Below are positions 27,607 through 37,823 of a DNA stretch of 64,000 nucleotides, piece after piece. The notes under the pieces were generated by a model. That model saw only the letters and a program-made list of their open reading frames with translations, searched no databases and was not told where the DNA came from. This stretch comes from Aliiglaciecola sp. CAU 1673 (lineage in GTDB: Bacteria > Pseudomonadota > Gammaproteobacteria > Enterobacterales > Alteromonadaceae). The stretch lies in assembly GCF_029223185.1 (NCBI RefSeq), contig NZ_JARHUG010000003.1:223987-287986 (forward strand). The letters run 5' to 3'. Each line of letters begins with the position of its first letter. Position 1 is the stretch's first letter. The position numbers and the translations under genes were made by a program.

Positions 27607-28230
27607 TTGTCCTGCCTGATTGCACATAATCTAACCTGCATAAAACGCGACAGGGTCTTGTTTGATTCCCTCAGTTTTTCCGTGGACAAGGCGGAGATTC
27701 TGCATTTGCAGGGTCCCAACGGTGCCGGTAAAACCAGTTTGCTGCGTATTTTGACCGGACTGGCAGAGCCTGCTGGCGGCGACGTGACCTGGGGGGGGGA
27801 GTCGGTTGTTAAGCATCCCATGGCTTTCCAACATCAGCTGCAATACTTCGGCCACAAGTTAGGCGTAAATCTTTGCCTGAATCCCCTTGAGAACCTTCAG
27901 TATTGGTGTCAGATACAGGGCATTGAAACCAATGAAAACCTGTATGCCTTATTAGATGCTCTCGGCCTGGTTGGATTGGAAGAGTTGGCTTGTCGCCAAC
28001 TGTCTGCCGGTCAGCAGCGTCGGGTAGCACTCGCACGTTTGTGGCTCAAGCCCGCGGCATTGTGGGTGCTGGATGAGCCTTTTACGGCGCTGGATCGTAA
28101 AGGAATAATGCTCCTTAAACAAAAAATAACCAGCCACTTGCAAAGCGGTGGAAGCGTGGTCATGACCTCTCACCAACAGCTCGATATGGATTACCCGGTA
28201 AAGGATCTGCACTTGGAGTACCGACTATGA
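27607..28230 (+). CDS. ccmA: cytochrome c maturation ABC ATPase CcmA
   Basis: 207 aa from TTG 27607 (MSCLIAHNLTCIKRDRVLFD), the length of E. coli CcmA. A longer reading from 27565 starts within the promoter -10 and is rejected. CcmA powers release of holo-CcmE from the CcmABCD complex. It shows Walker A GPNGAGKTSLLR, signature LSAGQQRRVALARL and Walker B LWVLDEPFTALD. Overlaps ccmB by 4 nt. Confidence 0.94.
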   Translation: MSCLIAHNLTCIKRDRVLFDSLSFSVDKAEILHLQGPNGAGKTSLLRILTGLAEPAGGDVTWGGESVVKHPMAFQHQLQYFGHKLGVNLCLNPLENLQYWCQIQGIETNENLYALLDALGLVGLEELACRQLSAGQQRRVALARLWLKPAALWVLDEPFTALDRKGIMLLKQKITSHLQSGGSVVMTSHQQLDMDYPVKDLHLEYRL

Positions 28231-28895
28231 CGGGACGCCTGGCCGGGGTGCTGCGCCGAGAGCTGGCGTTAGCTTATCGTCAGAAATCCGAGCTGATGCA
28301 GCCGATTATTTTCTTTGTACTGGTTATCAGCTTGTTTCCCCTGGGCATAGGTCCCGGGCCGCAAACCCTGCAGAAAATTGGTCCCGGTGTGATCTGGGTT
28401 GCCGCTTTGCTGTCATCTTTGCTGGGTATGGAGCGTTTGTTTCGCGAAGATTTTAATGACGGCTGGCTGGAGCAGATGATGCTGTCTGGCTTGCCGTTGA
28501 GCTTACTGGTACTGGCGAAAGTGCTGGCACATTGGTTAACCAGCGTGTTGCCCTTACTGCTGATTTCTCCGCTTCTGGCCCTGTTTCTCAATCTCAGCGA
28601 ACCCATGTTCTGGTCGTTGTTGCTGGGATTGTTACTTGGCACGCCTTTGCTCAGCCTGGTGGGGGCCACCGGAGTTGCCCTGACGTTGGGTTTGCAGCGT
28701 GGTGGAGTACTATTGTCGCTGCTGTTGTTGCCGCTTTTTGTACCATTGCTGATTTTTGCTACTTCCGCTGTGGATGCGGCATCCATGCAACTTCCCTATA
28801 ATGGTCAGCTTGCCATTATCGGCGCAATGTTTTTGTTGGCGTTGGCACTGACCCCCATGGCCACTGCCTATGCCCTAAGAATCAGTCAGAGTTAA
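28227..28895 (+). CDS. ccmB: heme ABC exporter permease CcmB
   Basis: 222 aa with six membrane helices. It is the membrane partner of CcmA in the complex that loads and releases CcmE. The N-terminal LRRELALAYRQKSELMQPIIFFVLV block and the middle SLLGMERLFREDFNDGWLEQMMLS block are CcmB signatures. ATGA overlap with ccmA; 13 nt before ccmC. Confidence 0.94.
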   Translation: MTGRLAGVLRRELALAYRQKSELMQPIIFFVLVISLFPLGIGPGPQTLQKIGPGVIWVAALLSSLLGMERLFREDFNDGWLEQMMLSGLPLSLLVLAKVLAHWLTSVLPLLLISPLLALFLNLSEPMFWSLLLGLLLGTPLLSLVGATGVALTLGLQRGGVLLSLLLLPLFVPLLIFATSAVDAASMQLPYNGQLAIIGAMFLLALALTPMATAYALRISQS

Positions 28896-28908
28896 GTGAG
28901 AACAGCTG

Positions 28909-29661
28909 ATGTGGAAATGGTTACACCCCTACGCCAAACCTGAACGAGCCTTCGCTCTGTGCACAACCTTGCTGCCTTGGTTTGGTGTTTCTGCTTTGCT
29001 GATACTGGCCACTGGCACAATATGGGGGCTGGCTTTTGCCCCGGCTGATTATCAACAAGGCGATTCCTTCCGAATTATTTACCTGCATGTGCCCAGTGCC
29101 ATTTTGTCTATGGGCACATACAGCGCCATGGCCATTGCCGCATTTATCGGTCTCGTTTGGCAAATTCGTACGGCGCATATGGCAGTAGCAGCCATTGCAC
29201 CGGTGGGCGCGGTACTGACCTTTATTGCCTTGTTCACCGGCGCTGCCTGGGGCAAGCCTATGTGGGGCACGTGGTGGGTGTGGGATGCCAGGCTGACGTC
29301 GGAATTGATCCTGCTGTTTTTGTATCTGGGGGTAATCGCCCTGTACCAGTCCTTTGAAGATAAAGAGCAAGGTAGCAAAGCCTCGGGTGTGATGGCGTTA
29401 GTGGGGGTGGTGAATCTGCCCATCATCCACTATTCCGTGGAGTGGTGGAATACCTTGCACCAGGGCGCCACTATTACCAAGTTTGCCAAACCTTCTATCG
29501 ACAGCAGCATGTTGTGGCCGTTGCTGCTGTGCATCTTGGGACTGGCGCTACTTACCGGCGCCATGTGTTTATATCGTCTGCAGAATGAATTACTCAGAAG
29601 AGAAAGCCATCGTCCCTGGGTGAGAGCAATGTTGCTTGAAGAGGAACAAAATGCAGTTTGA
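28909..29661 (+). CDS. ccmC: heme handling protein CcmC
   Basis: 250 aa with six membrane helices. It presents heme to CcmE in the periplasm. The tryptophan-rich heme-handling (WWD) motif GKPMWGTWWVWDARLTSELI is clear, as are the flanking His (LHVPSAI and HYSVEWWNTLHQG). Overlaps the start of ccmD by 11 nt. Confidence 0.95.
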   Translation: MWKWLHPYAKPERAFALCTTLLPWFGVSALLILATGTIWGLAFAPADYQQGDSFRIIYLHVPSAILSMGTYSAMAIAAFIGLVWQIRTAHMAVAAIAPVGAVLTFIALFTGAAWGKPMWGTWWVWDARLTSELILLFLYLGVIALYQSFEDKEQGSKASGVMALVGVVNLPIIHYSVEWWNTLHQGATITKFAKPSIDSSMLWPLLLCILGLALLTGAMCLYRLQNELLRRESHRPWVRAMLLEEEQNAV

Positions 29662-29869
29662 CAGTTTCCAATCCTTCCTGGCGATGGGCGGTTATGGGCT
29701 TTATGTCTGGTTGTCTTTCGGTGTCGGTCTGTTGTCTTTGCTGCTGCTATGGTGGCATGGGTTGCATAGTCGCAGGTGTTTGATTGAGGCGCTTAGAAAA
29801 GAGCAAGCCAGACAAACCAGAATTCGCGCCAGTCAGCAAAATGGGGAAAAACATGAATCCAAGGCGTAA
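29651..29869 (+). CDS. ccmD: heme exporter small subunit CcmD
   Basis: 72 aa from ATG 29651, preceded by GAGGAAC; E. coli CcmD is 69 aa. One membrane helix ([23 protein letters not shown]) is followed by a basic cytoplasmic tail. It stabilises CcmABC and aids release of holo-CcmE. Overlaps the ccmE start. Confidence 0.92.
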   Translation: MQFDSFQSFLAMGGYGLYVWLSFGVGLLSLLLLWWHGLHSRRCLIEALRKEQARQTRIRASQQNGEKHESKA

Positions 29870-30320
29870 ACAAAGATTGATGGCGGTTGGCGGTATTGTC
29901 GTGGTGGTGGCTGGGGCTATCTCCCTGATGTTATATGCGCTGGGACAGAACATTGACCTTTTCTACACCCCCTCGGAAATTGTGCAAGGCAAAAGTGGGC
30001 AAAAGCCTCAAATTGGCCAGCGTTTGCGCATTGGCGGTATGGTGGTCGAAGGGTCGGTTCGGCGTGATCCCGATAGTCTCGCCGTCAGCTTTGATTTAGT
30101 GGATACCGGCCCCATCGTTACCGTTAGCTATCAAGGCATATTGCCGGATTTGTTCCGCGAAGGGCAGGGCATTGTTGCCACCGGCCATTTAGTGGGTGAA
30201 ACCCAAATTGAGGCCCAGGAAGTGTTAGCCAAGCATGATGAGGAGTATATGCCACCGGAAGTGGCAGAGGCCATGAAGGGCATTAAGCACGTTAAACCCT
30301 CTGAAAGTTCATATAACTAA
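29853..30320 (+). CDS. ccmE: heme chaperone CcmE
   Basis: 155 aa from ATG 29853 (MNPRRKQRL, as in E. coli MNIRRKNRL), 5 nt after GGGGA. It covalently binds heme and delivers it to CcmF/H. One N-terminal membrane anchor, then the OB-fold heme-chaperone domain ([28 protein letters not shown]) and the heme-binding His in [13 protein letters not shown] (H-x3-Y motif). Confidence 0.95.
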   Translation: MNPRRKQRLMAVGGIVVVVAGAISLMLYALGQNIDLFYTPSEIVQGKSGQKPQIGQRLRIGGMVVEGSVRRDPDSLAVSFDLVDTGPIVTVSYQGILPDLFREGQGIVATGHLVGETQIEAQEVLAKHDEEYMPPEVAEAMKGIKHVKPSESSYN

Positions 30321-30331
30321 GGTAGGCATAG

Positions 30332-32317
30332 ATGCTGGCTGAGCTTGGGCATTTTTCACTGGTACTGGCATTATTCCTGTCTATCCTGATGGCGGGTTAT
30401 CCCTTGTGGGGAGCAACAACGGGACAATCATCGCTGATGGCCTCTGCAAGGCCATTAGCCATAGGGGTGTTTTTATTTACCGCCTTTTCCTATTTTTGCC
30501 TGACCCAATCCTTTCTTGACGATGATTTCAGCATTGCCTACGTAGCCCACAACTCCAATAGCCTGCTGCCCTGGTATTATAAAATTACGGCCGTGTGGGG
30601 GGGGCATGAAGGTTCTTTCCTGCTGTGGGTACTTATTTTTACTGCCTGGTCTGCCGCGGTGGCGCTTTTCAGTCGCAGTATTCCTTTAGATATGGTGGCC
30701 AGAGTTTTGTCGGTGTTGTCTTTGGTGGGCATTGGCTTCTATTTGTATGTCCTCATTGCCTCCAATCCTTTTGAGCGCTTGCTGCCGTTTTATCCGGTGG
30801 ATGGAAGAGACTTGAACCCGCTGTTGCAAGATTTTGGCATGATTATCCACCCGCCCATGTTGTACATGGGGTATGTGGGCTTTTCGGTGGTCTTTGCCTT
30901 CGCTATCGCCGCGCTGATTAATGGCAGGCTCGATTCCACCTGGGCTCGCTGGTCGCGTCCATGGACCCTGGCTGCCTGGGTCTTTTTGACGCTGGGTATT
31001 GCCCTTGGCAGTTGGTGGGCATACAACGAGCTTGGCTGGGGCGGTTGGTGGTTCTGGGATCCTGTTGAGAACGCCTCTTTTATGCCTTGGCTTGTAGGCA
31101 CCGCTTTATTGCACTCGCTGGCAGTCACTGAGAAGCGCAAAGTCTTTAAGTCCTGGACAGTATTGTTGGCTATTGCCGCCTTCTCATTGAGTTTATTGGG
31201 CACATTCCTGGTGCGCTCAGGCATATTGGTTTCGGTACATAGCTTTGCCAGCGACCCGACCCGGGGATTGTTTATTCTGGGCTTACTGGTCGTGGTGATT
31301 GGTGGCTCTCTGCTGTTGTATGCGCTGCGGGCACCCGCATTGACCAGTGTCGGTCGCTATGAGGTGATGTCCAGGGAAACCATGTTGATGGGCAACAATA
31401 TTCTGCTCAGTGCCGCCACCTTGGTTGTACTGCTTGGTACCTTGCTGCCGTTGGTCCATAAAGAGCTGGGTTTGGGCTCTATCAGTATTGGTGCACCGTT
31501 TTTTAATCAGATGTTTACCTGGCTGATTGTACCTTTTGTTGCCTTACTCTCCATTGGTCCATTGAGTCGCTGGAAGAATCAACCTCTCAGTGCGCTTAAA
31601 AATCAGTTGTTGTTTGCCTTCTTGCTGGCGTTCTTCACCACTGTGCTGTTGGGCTTTGCTAAAGATAAGGTCGACTATACGGCGATGTTGGGCCTGGGAT
31701 TGAGTGTATGGGTGTTGATCGCCACCGTTCAGGAAGTACGTCAGCGCATAGCCGGTATGTCTGCTAGTCAAGGCGTGATGGCTAAGTTGTCTGCACTGAC
31801 CCCCAGTCACTGGGGAATGGTGGCCGGACACCTGGGCTTTGCCATGATGCTGGTGGGTATTGCCATGGTTAGTGGCTATAGCGAAGAGCGCGATTTGCGC
31901 ATGAGCCCGGGGGATCAAGTCGAGTTAGCCGGTTACCACATCACTTTTGTCGGCGTGGAAAGGCTGGATGGGCCCAACTATGAAGGGCATGTGGCCCATC
32001 TGGATGTTTACGAAGGCGAGCGTCATATCGGCGATTTGGCGGCTGAAAAGCGTTTTTACACCGTACAACGTACAGTGATGACAGAGGCCTCGGTGGATAT
32101 CGGGCTGACCCGCGATTTATACGTGGCTTTGGGTGAACAATTGCCTGATGGAGATTGGGCTGTGCGCGCTTATGTGAAGCCCTTTGTGCGCTGGATTTGG
32201 GCTGGCGCGTTATTGATGGCCATTGGTGGACTGCTGAGTATGTCTGATAAACGTTACCGTATGGCGCGTTTAGTTGAAGCCCCGGTCAGTGGCAATCAGC
32301 AGGAGGTCGCAGTATGA
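30332..32317 (+). CDS. ccmF: heme lyase subunit CcmF
   Basis: 661 aa. A polytopic membrane protein that attaches heme to apocytochrome c with CcmH. The WWD domain (GWGGWWFWDPVENASFMPWL), the WGGHEGS motif and the conserved periplasmic C-terminal loop are present. About 15 membrane helices. Its last 4 nt overlap ccmG. Confidence 0.96.
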   Translation: MLAELGHFSLVLALFLSILMAGYPLWGATTGQSSLMASARPLAIGVFLFTAFSYFCLTQSFLDDDFSIAYVAHNSNSLLPWYYKITAVWGGHEGSFLLWVLIFTAWSAAVALFSRSIPLDMVARVLSVLSLVGIGFYLYVLIASNPFERLLPFYPVDGRDLNPLLQDFGMIIHPPMLYMGYVGFSVVFAFAIAALINGRLDSTWARWSRPWTLAAWVFLTLGIALGSWWAYNELGWGGWWFWDPVENASFMPWLVGTALLHSLAVTEKRKVFKSWTVLLAIAAFSLSLLGTFLVRSGILVSVHSFASDPTRGLFILGLLVVVIGGSLLLYALRAPALTSVGRYEVMSRETMLMGNNILLSAATLVVLLGTLLPLVHKELGLGSISIGAPFFNQMFTWLIVPFVALLSIGPLSRWKNQPLSALKNQLLFAFLLAFFTTVLLGFAKDKVDYTAMLGLGLSVWVLIATVQEVRQRIAGMSASQGVMAKLSALTPSHWGMVAGHLGFAMMLVGIAMVSGYSEERDLRMSPGDQVELAGYHITFVGVERLDGPNYEGHVAHLDVYEGERHIGDLAAEKRFYTVQRTVMTEASVDIGLTRDLYVALGEQLPDGDWAVRAYVKPFVRWIWAGALLMAIGGLLSMSDKRYRMARLVEAPVSGNQQEVAV

Positions 32318-32886
32318 AGCGAATCGGTCTCTTCCTGTTGCCATTGGCGTTATTTCTTTTCGTTACTTTGTTTTTGTTGCAGGGTCTTTATTCCGATCCC
32401 AGAGAGCGGGAATCCAGTTTACTGGAACGCCAGGTACCAGCATTTACCTTGCCTGATGTGATGGATGAGACAACGCAATACAATGCCCAGGTGTTTCAGG
32501 GGCAGGTGACGCTGCTGAATGTGTGGGGGACGTGGTGCGTCACCTGTGCCATCGAGCTTCCCTTCCTGACTCAATTGAAAGAGCAGGGGGTGCGCATTGT
32601 TGGTCTGTATTATGAGCAGGACCTGGACCCGGATTTCGGTGGAAAAAGCCTGCCGCAGATCCAACAGTCTATCCGCGATAAGCTCTCACAATTGGGCGAT
32701 CCCTATGAATTCAATATTTTTGACGTCAGCCGCGATTACTCCATTGATTTGGGGGTGACGGGTGCCCCGGAAACCTTTTTGATTGATCGTGAGGGTAGGA
32801 TTCGCCTTCATCATGTCGGTGACCTCAATCCTCGTATCTGGGAGCAGAAGTTTCTTCCCCTATATCAGGAGTTGATGGGCCCATGA
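32314..32886 (+). CDS. ccmG: thioredoxin-like reductase CcmG/DsbE
   Basis: 190 aa. Membrane-anchored periplasmic thiol reductase that keeps the apocytochrome CXXCH reduced. The N-terminal anchor (LFLLPLALFLFVTLFLL) is followed by a thioredoxin fold with active site WCVTC and the cis-Pro loop GVTGAPETFLID. The usual CcmG active site is WCPTC, so the Pro is replaced by Val here. Confidence 0.94.
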   Translation: MKRIGLFLLPLALFLFVTLFLLQGLYSDPRERESSLLERQVPAFTLPDVMDETTQYNAQVFQGQVTLLNVWGTWCVTCAIELPFLTQLKEQGVRIVGLYYEQDLDPDFGGKSLPQIQQSIRDKLSQLGDPYEFNIFDVSRDYSIDLGVTGAPETFLIDREGRIRLHHVGDLNPRIWEQKFLPLYQELMGP

Positions 32887-33323
32887 GAGCATTGATGATT
32901 GTTGTGCTGTTGCTTCTCCCTGCGCTCGCCTTTGCCGCAGAAGAGCGATACCCCTTTGACGATCCGGCAAAACGTGTGCTTTTCGTGGAGTTGACTGAAG
33001 AACTGCGTTGCCCAAAGTGTCAGAATCAGAATATTGCCGATTCCAACGCTATGGTCGCCGAAGACCTCAAGCGTAAGGTCTATCAATTGGTGCAAGAGGG
33101 GCAAAGCAAATCCGAAGTAGTGGATTATATGAAACTCCGCTATGGGGACTTCGTCTATTATCAGCCACCGTTGAATCTGATTACGCTTTCACTGTGGTTA
33201 TTGCCGCTGGCATTTGTGTTATTGGCAGTAGTTGTCTTGGTCAAAAAGCGCAAGAGAAGTAAAGAGACAAATGCTCACGACTTATTGGCAGAAGCAGAAG
33301 AATGGCTGGAGAAAGATAAATGA
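32883..33323 (+). CDS. ccmH: cytochrome c maturation protein CcmH
   Basis: 146 aa. Signal peptide at 1-18, the redox motif LRCPKCQNQNIADSNA (family LRCxxCQ), a three-helix periplasmic domain and a C-terminal membrane helix (LITLSLWLLPLAFVLLAVVVLV). It exchanges disulfides with CcmG and apocytochrome. The short form implies that the TPR part is on the separate CcmI, which follows. Confidence 0.95.
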   Translation: MRALMIVVLLLLPALAFAAEERYPFDDPAKRVLFVELTEELRCPKCQNQNIADSNAMVAEDLKRKVYQLVQEGQSKSEVVDYMKLRYGDFVYYQPPLNLITLSLWLLPLAFVLLAVVVLVKKRKRSKETNAHDLLAEAEEWLEKDK

Positions 33324-34531
33324 CAGGCTACTGGGTTGCCATGACGGCCATGTTCTTGCTGGCAATAGCACTGGCGGTATTGCCCCTTGTCAGGGCGCGT
33401 CAAGCCAATGTTGACCGTAGCAAAGGGCTAAACCTGCAACTAACGCGTCAGCGTTTGCTGGAATTGGATAAAGAGCTTCAAGAGGGCCTGATTGACGCTG
33501 CAGACAAAAAAACGGCAGAAGACGAGTTGAAGATGGCCATGGTGCTGGAGCAGCAGGAAAAGGTTGCTTTAAGGCAAAAATCATCGCTAATCCCCTTGCT
33601 CCTGCTAGTCATTGGCTTAGTGGTCGCCTCGGCCAGTTACTGGCAGGCCAATCAACTATCGCTGTTGCAAGGCTGGCAACAGGCCATGGAAGACCTCGGT
33701 CCCTTGGGACGTAGGGTGGTAGTGGAAGCTGATCCTAATTTGACCGCCGACGAGTTGCAGCGTTTCGCCTTGGCCCTTCGTACCAAATTGAAGGAAGACC
33801 CCAGCAGTCCCGAAGGCTGGTTGTTGCTGGGGCGTCTGTATGCCAGTCTGGGCCGTTTAGATACGGCCATTGAGTCCTATCATAAGGCCCTCGATTTGGA
33901 TCCGGCGCGCCCAAGTACCTTGCAAAGTCTCGCGCAGGCGTTGCTGATGAGCAACGATGAGCAAAATATCAGGGAAGCTAAGGCGTACTTGCTACGCTTA
34001 CGTGCCTTGGCTCCGGACAACGAAGGAGCGATGGGGCTGCTTGCTATCGCCGCTACCCAGCTTGGCGATAAAGCCTTGGCCCTTAGCAATTGGCAGGCCT
34101 TGAAGGACAGACTTCCAGCAGATGATCCCATGCAACAGGAAGTCGCTAATCGGATGGCCCAACTTTCTCCACAGGCCCAAACCAAATTGATGCTTACTGT
34201 GAATATGGCCGCTGAGCTGCAGGCGCGTCTGCCTGAAAATGGCTATCTTTTTGTATTTGCCAGAGATGCGCAAGGACAAAGCCGATTGCCGGCGGCGGTA
34301 GTCAAGCAGCCCCTGAGTGCTTTCCCGATCACCGTCAGCTTAACGGATGACGATGCTATGATGCCTGGCGTTAATTTATCCAGTCTTAAACAAGCGACAT
34401 TGGTGGCCAGAGTCTCCTTGGACGATAAGGTTGAGTTGCAACCTGGCGAACTGCAAGGTGAAATCAATCTTGCAATTGAGCCCGGCAACGAATTATCAAG
34501 CGCCATCACTATTGATAAGGAAATTCAGTGA
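33320..34531 (+). CDS. ccmI: apocytochrome chaperone CcmI
   Basis: 403 aa. Two N-terminal membrane helices (about 5-22 and 95-113) flank a cytoplasmic loop, followed by TPR repeats (GWLLLGRLYASLGRLDTAIESYHKALDLDP is clearest) and a C-terminal domain. CcmI delivers apocytochrome c to CcmF/H. ATGA overlap with ccmH; its stop overlaps the GTG of mlaA. Confidence 0.92.
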   Translation: MTGYWVAMTAMFLLAIALAVLPLVRARQANVDRSKGLNLQLTRQRLLELDKELQEGLIDAADKKTAEDELKMAMVLEQQEKVALRQKSSLIPLLLLVIGLVVASASYWQANQLSLLQGWQQAMEDLGPLGRRVVVEADPNLTADELQRFALALRTKLKEDPSSPEGWLLLGRLYASLGRLDTAIESYHKALDLDPARPSTLQSLAQALLMSNDEQNIREAKAYLLRLRALAPDNEGAMGLLAIAATQLGDKALALSNWQALKDRLPADDPMQQEVANRMAQLSPQAQTKLMLTVNMAAELQARLPENGYLFVFARDAQGQSRLPAAVVKQPLSAFPITVSLTDDDAMMPGVNLSSLKQATLVARVSLDDKVELQPGELQGEINLAIEPGNELSSAITIDKEIQ

Positions 34532-35295
34532 AAAAGTTCATGTTCCTTGGGTTGAGCCTGCTACTGTTGGGGGGCTGTGCCACGCCTAATAACGCAGAGC
34601 AACAGGCGCAAACTAATCAGGTGGAAGAAAAATACTGGGATCCACTGGAGCCCGTAAACCGTGCTGTGTGGACCTTTAACTGGGACTACCTGGATGCCTA
34701 TCTGGTTCGGCCCGTGGCAGTAGTGTATCGCGATTATATGCCCAATTTTGCCCGCAAAGGGTTGTTAAATGCAGCCGAAAACCTGGAAGAGCCTTCAAGT
34801 AGCATTAACAATTTACTGCAGGGTAAAGTAGGCCCCTCCATGGTCAGTCTGGGGCGTTTTGTTATCAACTCCACGGTTGGCCTGCTCGGTACAATCGACG
34901 TTGCCAAAGCCATGGGGCTGGAGCGCAAGGAAGAGGAGTTTGGCGAAGTGTTGGGTACCTGGGGCGTGGGCACTGGACCCTATTTAATGGTGCCTGCTAT
35001 GGGGCCCAATGATGTTAGAAGTGGTGTGGGCGATGCGGTGGATTCGGCTTATTTCCCAATTGATAACCTTGCCTGGCAGCTGAACATTGTTCGGTTTGTG
35101 GTTAAAGGGCTTGAGAAACGTATTGATCTGGTGCAGCAAGAGGCGCTGCTCAATGAGGCTGTGGACCCTTACGCCATGGTCAAGGATATTTACTTTCAGA
35201 ACCTGGAATTTAAAGTGAAAGATGGCCAGGTAGAAGTTAGTGAAGAGGAGCTGCAGTTAGATGAAGACATCGACAGCTTCCTCGATGATTTGTAG
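34528..35295 (+). CDS. mlaA: outer-membrane lipid asymmetry lipoprotein MlaA (VacJ)
   Basis: 255 aa with a GTG start overlapping the ccmI stop. Lipobox GGC (Cys about 17). The MlaA family blocks are DPLEPVNRAVWTFNWDYLDAYLVRP, INNLLQGK, GRFVINSTVGLLGTIDVAKAMGL and FGEVLGTWGVGTGPYLMVPAMGPNDVR. MlaA sits in the outer membrane and passes mislocalised phospholipids to the Mla system. Compared with E. coli it has an acidic C-terminal tail (EEELQLDEDIDSFLDDL). Cotranscription with ccm is likely from the overlap. Confidence 0.94.
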   Translation: MKKFMFLGLSLLLLGGCATPNNAEQQAQTNQVEEKYWDPLEPVNRAVWTFNWDYLDAYLVRPVAVVYRDYMPNFARKGLLNAAENLEEPSSSINNLLQGKVGPSMVSLGRFVINSTVGLLGTIDVAKAMGLERKEEEFGEVLGTWGVGTGPYLMVPAMGPNDVRSGVGDAVDSAYFPIDNLAWQLNIVRFVVKGLEKRIDLVQQEALLNEAVDPYAMVKDIYFQNLEFKVKDGQVEVSEEELQLDEDIDSFLDDL

Positions 35296-35391
35296 GAAAA
35301 TCGTTGCTGGGCGTTGACTTGGCTGATAAATCCCTCACCATAGCAGGATGGTTTGTGGCCTGGTAACTCAGTTTTACTTGTGGATAAAGCA

Positions 35392-36666
35392 ATGGATATT
35401 AGTAATTTGCATGTGGCCGTGATTGGCCTTGGCTACGTAGGGCTGCCACTGGCGGTGGAATTTGGTAAAAAGCGCAAAGTAATTGGCTTTGACATTAACA
35501 GCAAGCGAATCAGCGAGCTTAAAAAAGGGGTGGATTTTACCCTGGAAGTGGACAAGGAAGAGTTGCAGGAGGCCAAAGGGCTATCCTTTACCGACAGCCT
35601 GGATGAGCTGAAGGCCGCCAATGTCTTTATTGTCACCGTGCCTACGCCCATTGATGATTTTAAGCGTCCCGACCTGACTCCTCTTGTACGCGCCAGTGAA
35701 ACTATCGGTAAAGTGCTTAAAAAAGGGGATATCGTGATTTACGAATCCACCGTTTATCCCGGCGCCACCGAAGAGGATTGTGTACCTGTGCTTGAGCGTG
35801 TGTCGGGCCTTAAGTTCAACCAGGATTTTTTTGCCGGCTACAGCCCAGAGCGCATTAACCCGGGTGATAAAGAGCACCGTGTTTCCACTATCAAAAAAGT
35901 GACCTCCGGCTCAACGCCTGAGGTGGCAAAAACCGTTGATGCTCTTTACCGTGAAATTATTGTCGCCGGTACCCATCTTGCCAGCTCTATCAAGGTGGCG
36001 GAGGCGGCTAAGGTCATCGAAAATACCCAACGCGACGTAAATATCGCCCTGATTAATGAACTGGCGATTATTTTTAATCGCATGGGAATCGACACCCTAG
36101 AAGTGCTTGAAGCGGCGGGTACCAAATGGAACTTTTTGCCCTTCAGACCCGGTTTGGTAGGTGGACATTGTATTGGCGTGGATCCTTACTATCTGACTCA
36201 TAAGGCACAGGCTATCGGCTATCATCCGGAAATGATCTTAGCCGGACGCCGACTCAATGACGGCATGGGCGAATATGTGGTCAGTGAGTTGGTCAAGTCC
36301 ATGATTAAAAAAGGCATTCAGGTACAAGGCGCGCGTGTCCTGGTGCTTGGATTGACCTTTAAAGAAAACTGTCCGGATTTGCGTAATACCCGTGTGGTAG
36401 ACATTGTGGATGAGTTGAAGGAATACGGGGTTAACGTGGATATTCACGACCCTTGGGCATCGCCCGAAGAAGCCATGCATGAGTACGGACTGGAGTTGGT
36501 GGATAAACCCGATAGCAAAGCCTATGACGCGGTTATTCTGGCAGTGGCACACAAACAATTTAAGTCTTACGATGCTGCGGCACTATCTGCCATCTGCAAA
36601 GACAACCGCGTGATTTACGATCTGAAATATGCCTTCGATAAGGCACTGACCGATATGAGGCTATAG
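35392..36666 (+). CDS. tviB: UDP-N-acetylhexosamine 6-dehydrogenase (TviB/WbpO type)
   Basis: 424 aa from ATG 35392. An NAD-dependent nucleotide-sugar dehydrogenase that oxidises the C6 of a UDP-HexNAc to the uronic acid, supplying GalNAcA/GlcNAcA for surface polysaccharide. N-terminal Rossmann [22 protein letters not shown], the catalytic-Cys segment [19 protein letters not shown], and the C-terminal domain [17 protein letters not shown]. The neighbouring epimerase suggests the Vi-antigen/WbpO-WbpP pathway; the precise substrate is inferred. Confidence 0.88.
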   Translation: MDISNLHVAVIGLGYVGLPLAVEFGKKRKVIGFDINSKRISELKKGVDFTLEVDKEELQEAKGLSFTDSLDELKAANVFIVTVPTPIDDFKRPDLTPLVRASETIGKVLKKGDIVIYESTVYPGATEEDCVPVLERVSGLKFNQDFFAGYSPERINPGDKEHRVSTIKKVTSGSTPEVAKTVDALYREIIVAGTHLASSIKVAEAAKVIENTQRDVNIALINELAIIFNRMGIDTLEVLEAAGTKWNFLPFRPGLVGGHCIGVDPYYLTHKAQAIGYHPEMILAGRRLNDGMGEYVVSELVKSMIKKGIQVQGARVLVLGLTFKENCPDLRNTRVVDIVDELKEYGVNVDIHDPWASPEEAMHEYGLELVDKPDSKAYDAVILAVAHKQFKSYDAAALSAICKDNRVIYDLKYAFDKALTDMRL

Positions 36667-36675
36667 AAACTTCCT

Positions 36676-37692
36676 ATGGACAACTACCAGGCATTACAGC
36701 AACGACTCAAGGCAGAGCCAAAAGTATGGCTGGTCACTGGAGTGGCAGGCTTTATCGGCTCCAACTTGTTGGAGACCTTGTTAAAGCTGGACCAAAAGGT
36801 GGTAGGGTTAGACAACTTTGCTACCGGACATCGGAAGAATCTGGATGAAGTGAAGTCTTTGGTTGGCGACAAACGCTGGGCCAATTTTCGTTTTATCGAA
36901 GGTGACATCCGTAAAAAAGCCGATTGCGAAGAAGCCGTTAAAGGTGTGGACTATGTGCTGCATCAGGCTGCCCTGGGATCTGTACCGCGTTCGTTGAATG
37001 ATCCGGTAACCAGCAACGAAGTGAATATCAGTGGCTTCTTGAATATGCTGGTGGCTGCCAAGGAAGCATCAGTGCAGTCTTTTGTTTATGCCGCATCCAG
37101 CTCCACTTATGGCGATCACCCTGCTTTACCCAAAGTGGAAGAAAACATTGGTAAACCTCTGTCGCCCTATGCTGTGACAAAATACGTCAATGAACTCTAT
37201 TCTGACGTTTTCTCAAGAGCATATGGTTTTCATAGCATTGGCTTGCGCTATTTTAATGTGTTTGGACGACGTCAGGATCCTAACGGTGCTTATGCCGCTG
37301 TGATCCCCAAATGGACGGCGGCCATGACCCTGAATCAGGAAGTGCATATCAATGGTGACGGCGAGACCAGTCGAGACTTCTGTTATGTGGAAAATGCGGT
37401 GCAGGCTAACTTACTGGCCGCCACTACGCCGGTAGAAAATAGCGAAGTCTTCAATGTGGCTGTCGGGGACAGAACCACGCTGAATCAACTGTTTCATGCC
37501 ATCAAAGATGCGTTGGCTGAACAAGGCGTGACCTACAACCGTAAGCCTGTATACCGTGACTTTCGTGCAGGCGATGTGCGCCACTCCCAGGCTGACGTGA
37601 GTAAGGCCGAGCGGATTCTGGGCTATCAGCCACAGTTTCATATTTTTGATGGTATTAGCCTGACCATGCCTTGGTATATTAAAAACCAGTAA
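36676..37692 (+). CDS. tviC: UDP-N-acetylglucosamine 4-epimerase (TviC/WbpP type)
   Basis: 338 aa. An extended short-chain dehydrogenase with [28 protein letters not shown] and the catalytic SPYAVTKY (Tyr/Lys). The roughly 15-residue N-terminal extension and the [13 protein letters not shown] block match WbpP/TviC, which interconvert UDP-GlcNAc(A) and UDP-GalNAc(A). It lies 10 nt after the dehydrogenase and the pair is closed by a terminator, so this is a two-gene precursor unit. Confidence 0.88.
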   Translation: MDNYQALQQRLKAEPKVWLVTGVAGFIGSNLLETLLKLDQKVVGLDNFATGHRKNLDEVKSLVGDKRWANFRFIEGDIRKKADCEEAVKGVDYVLHQAALGSVPRSLNDPVTSNEVNISGFLNMLVAAKEASVQSFVYAASSSTYGDHPALPKVEENIGKPLSPYAVTKYVNELYSDVFSRAYGFHSIGLRYFNVFGRRQDPNGAYAAVIPKWTAAMTLNQEVHINGDGETSRDFCYVENAVQANLLAATTPVENSEVFNVAVGDRTTLNQLFHAIKDALAEQGVTYNRKPVYRDFRAGDVRHSQADVSKAERILGYQPQFHIFDGISLTMPWYIKNQ

Positions 37693-37710
37693 GCTGGGGG
37701 CAGAACAAGA

Positions 37711-37738
37711 AAAAGGAGCGAATTTCGCTCCTTTTTTC
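37711..37738 (+). terminator. rho-independent terminator after tviBC
   Basis: GGAGCGA (37715-37721), ATT loop, TCGCTCC (37725-37731), flanked by A and T runs (six T at 37732-37737). Confidence 0.9.
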
Positions 37739-37823
37739 GTTTATCACCGCAGGATCACTGAGAACACAGAGAGAGCAAGGAGGAGGGTGTTAACATGCAT
37801 CACTCCTCAGACTTCACTGATAT

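Noticed and set aside
35353..35391. TTG start 13 codons upstream of the nucleotide-sugar dehydrogenase ATG
   Set aside because: The extra residues do not resemble family N-termini and ATG 35392 gives the standard TviB length.
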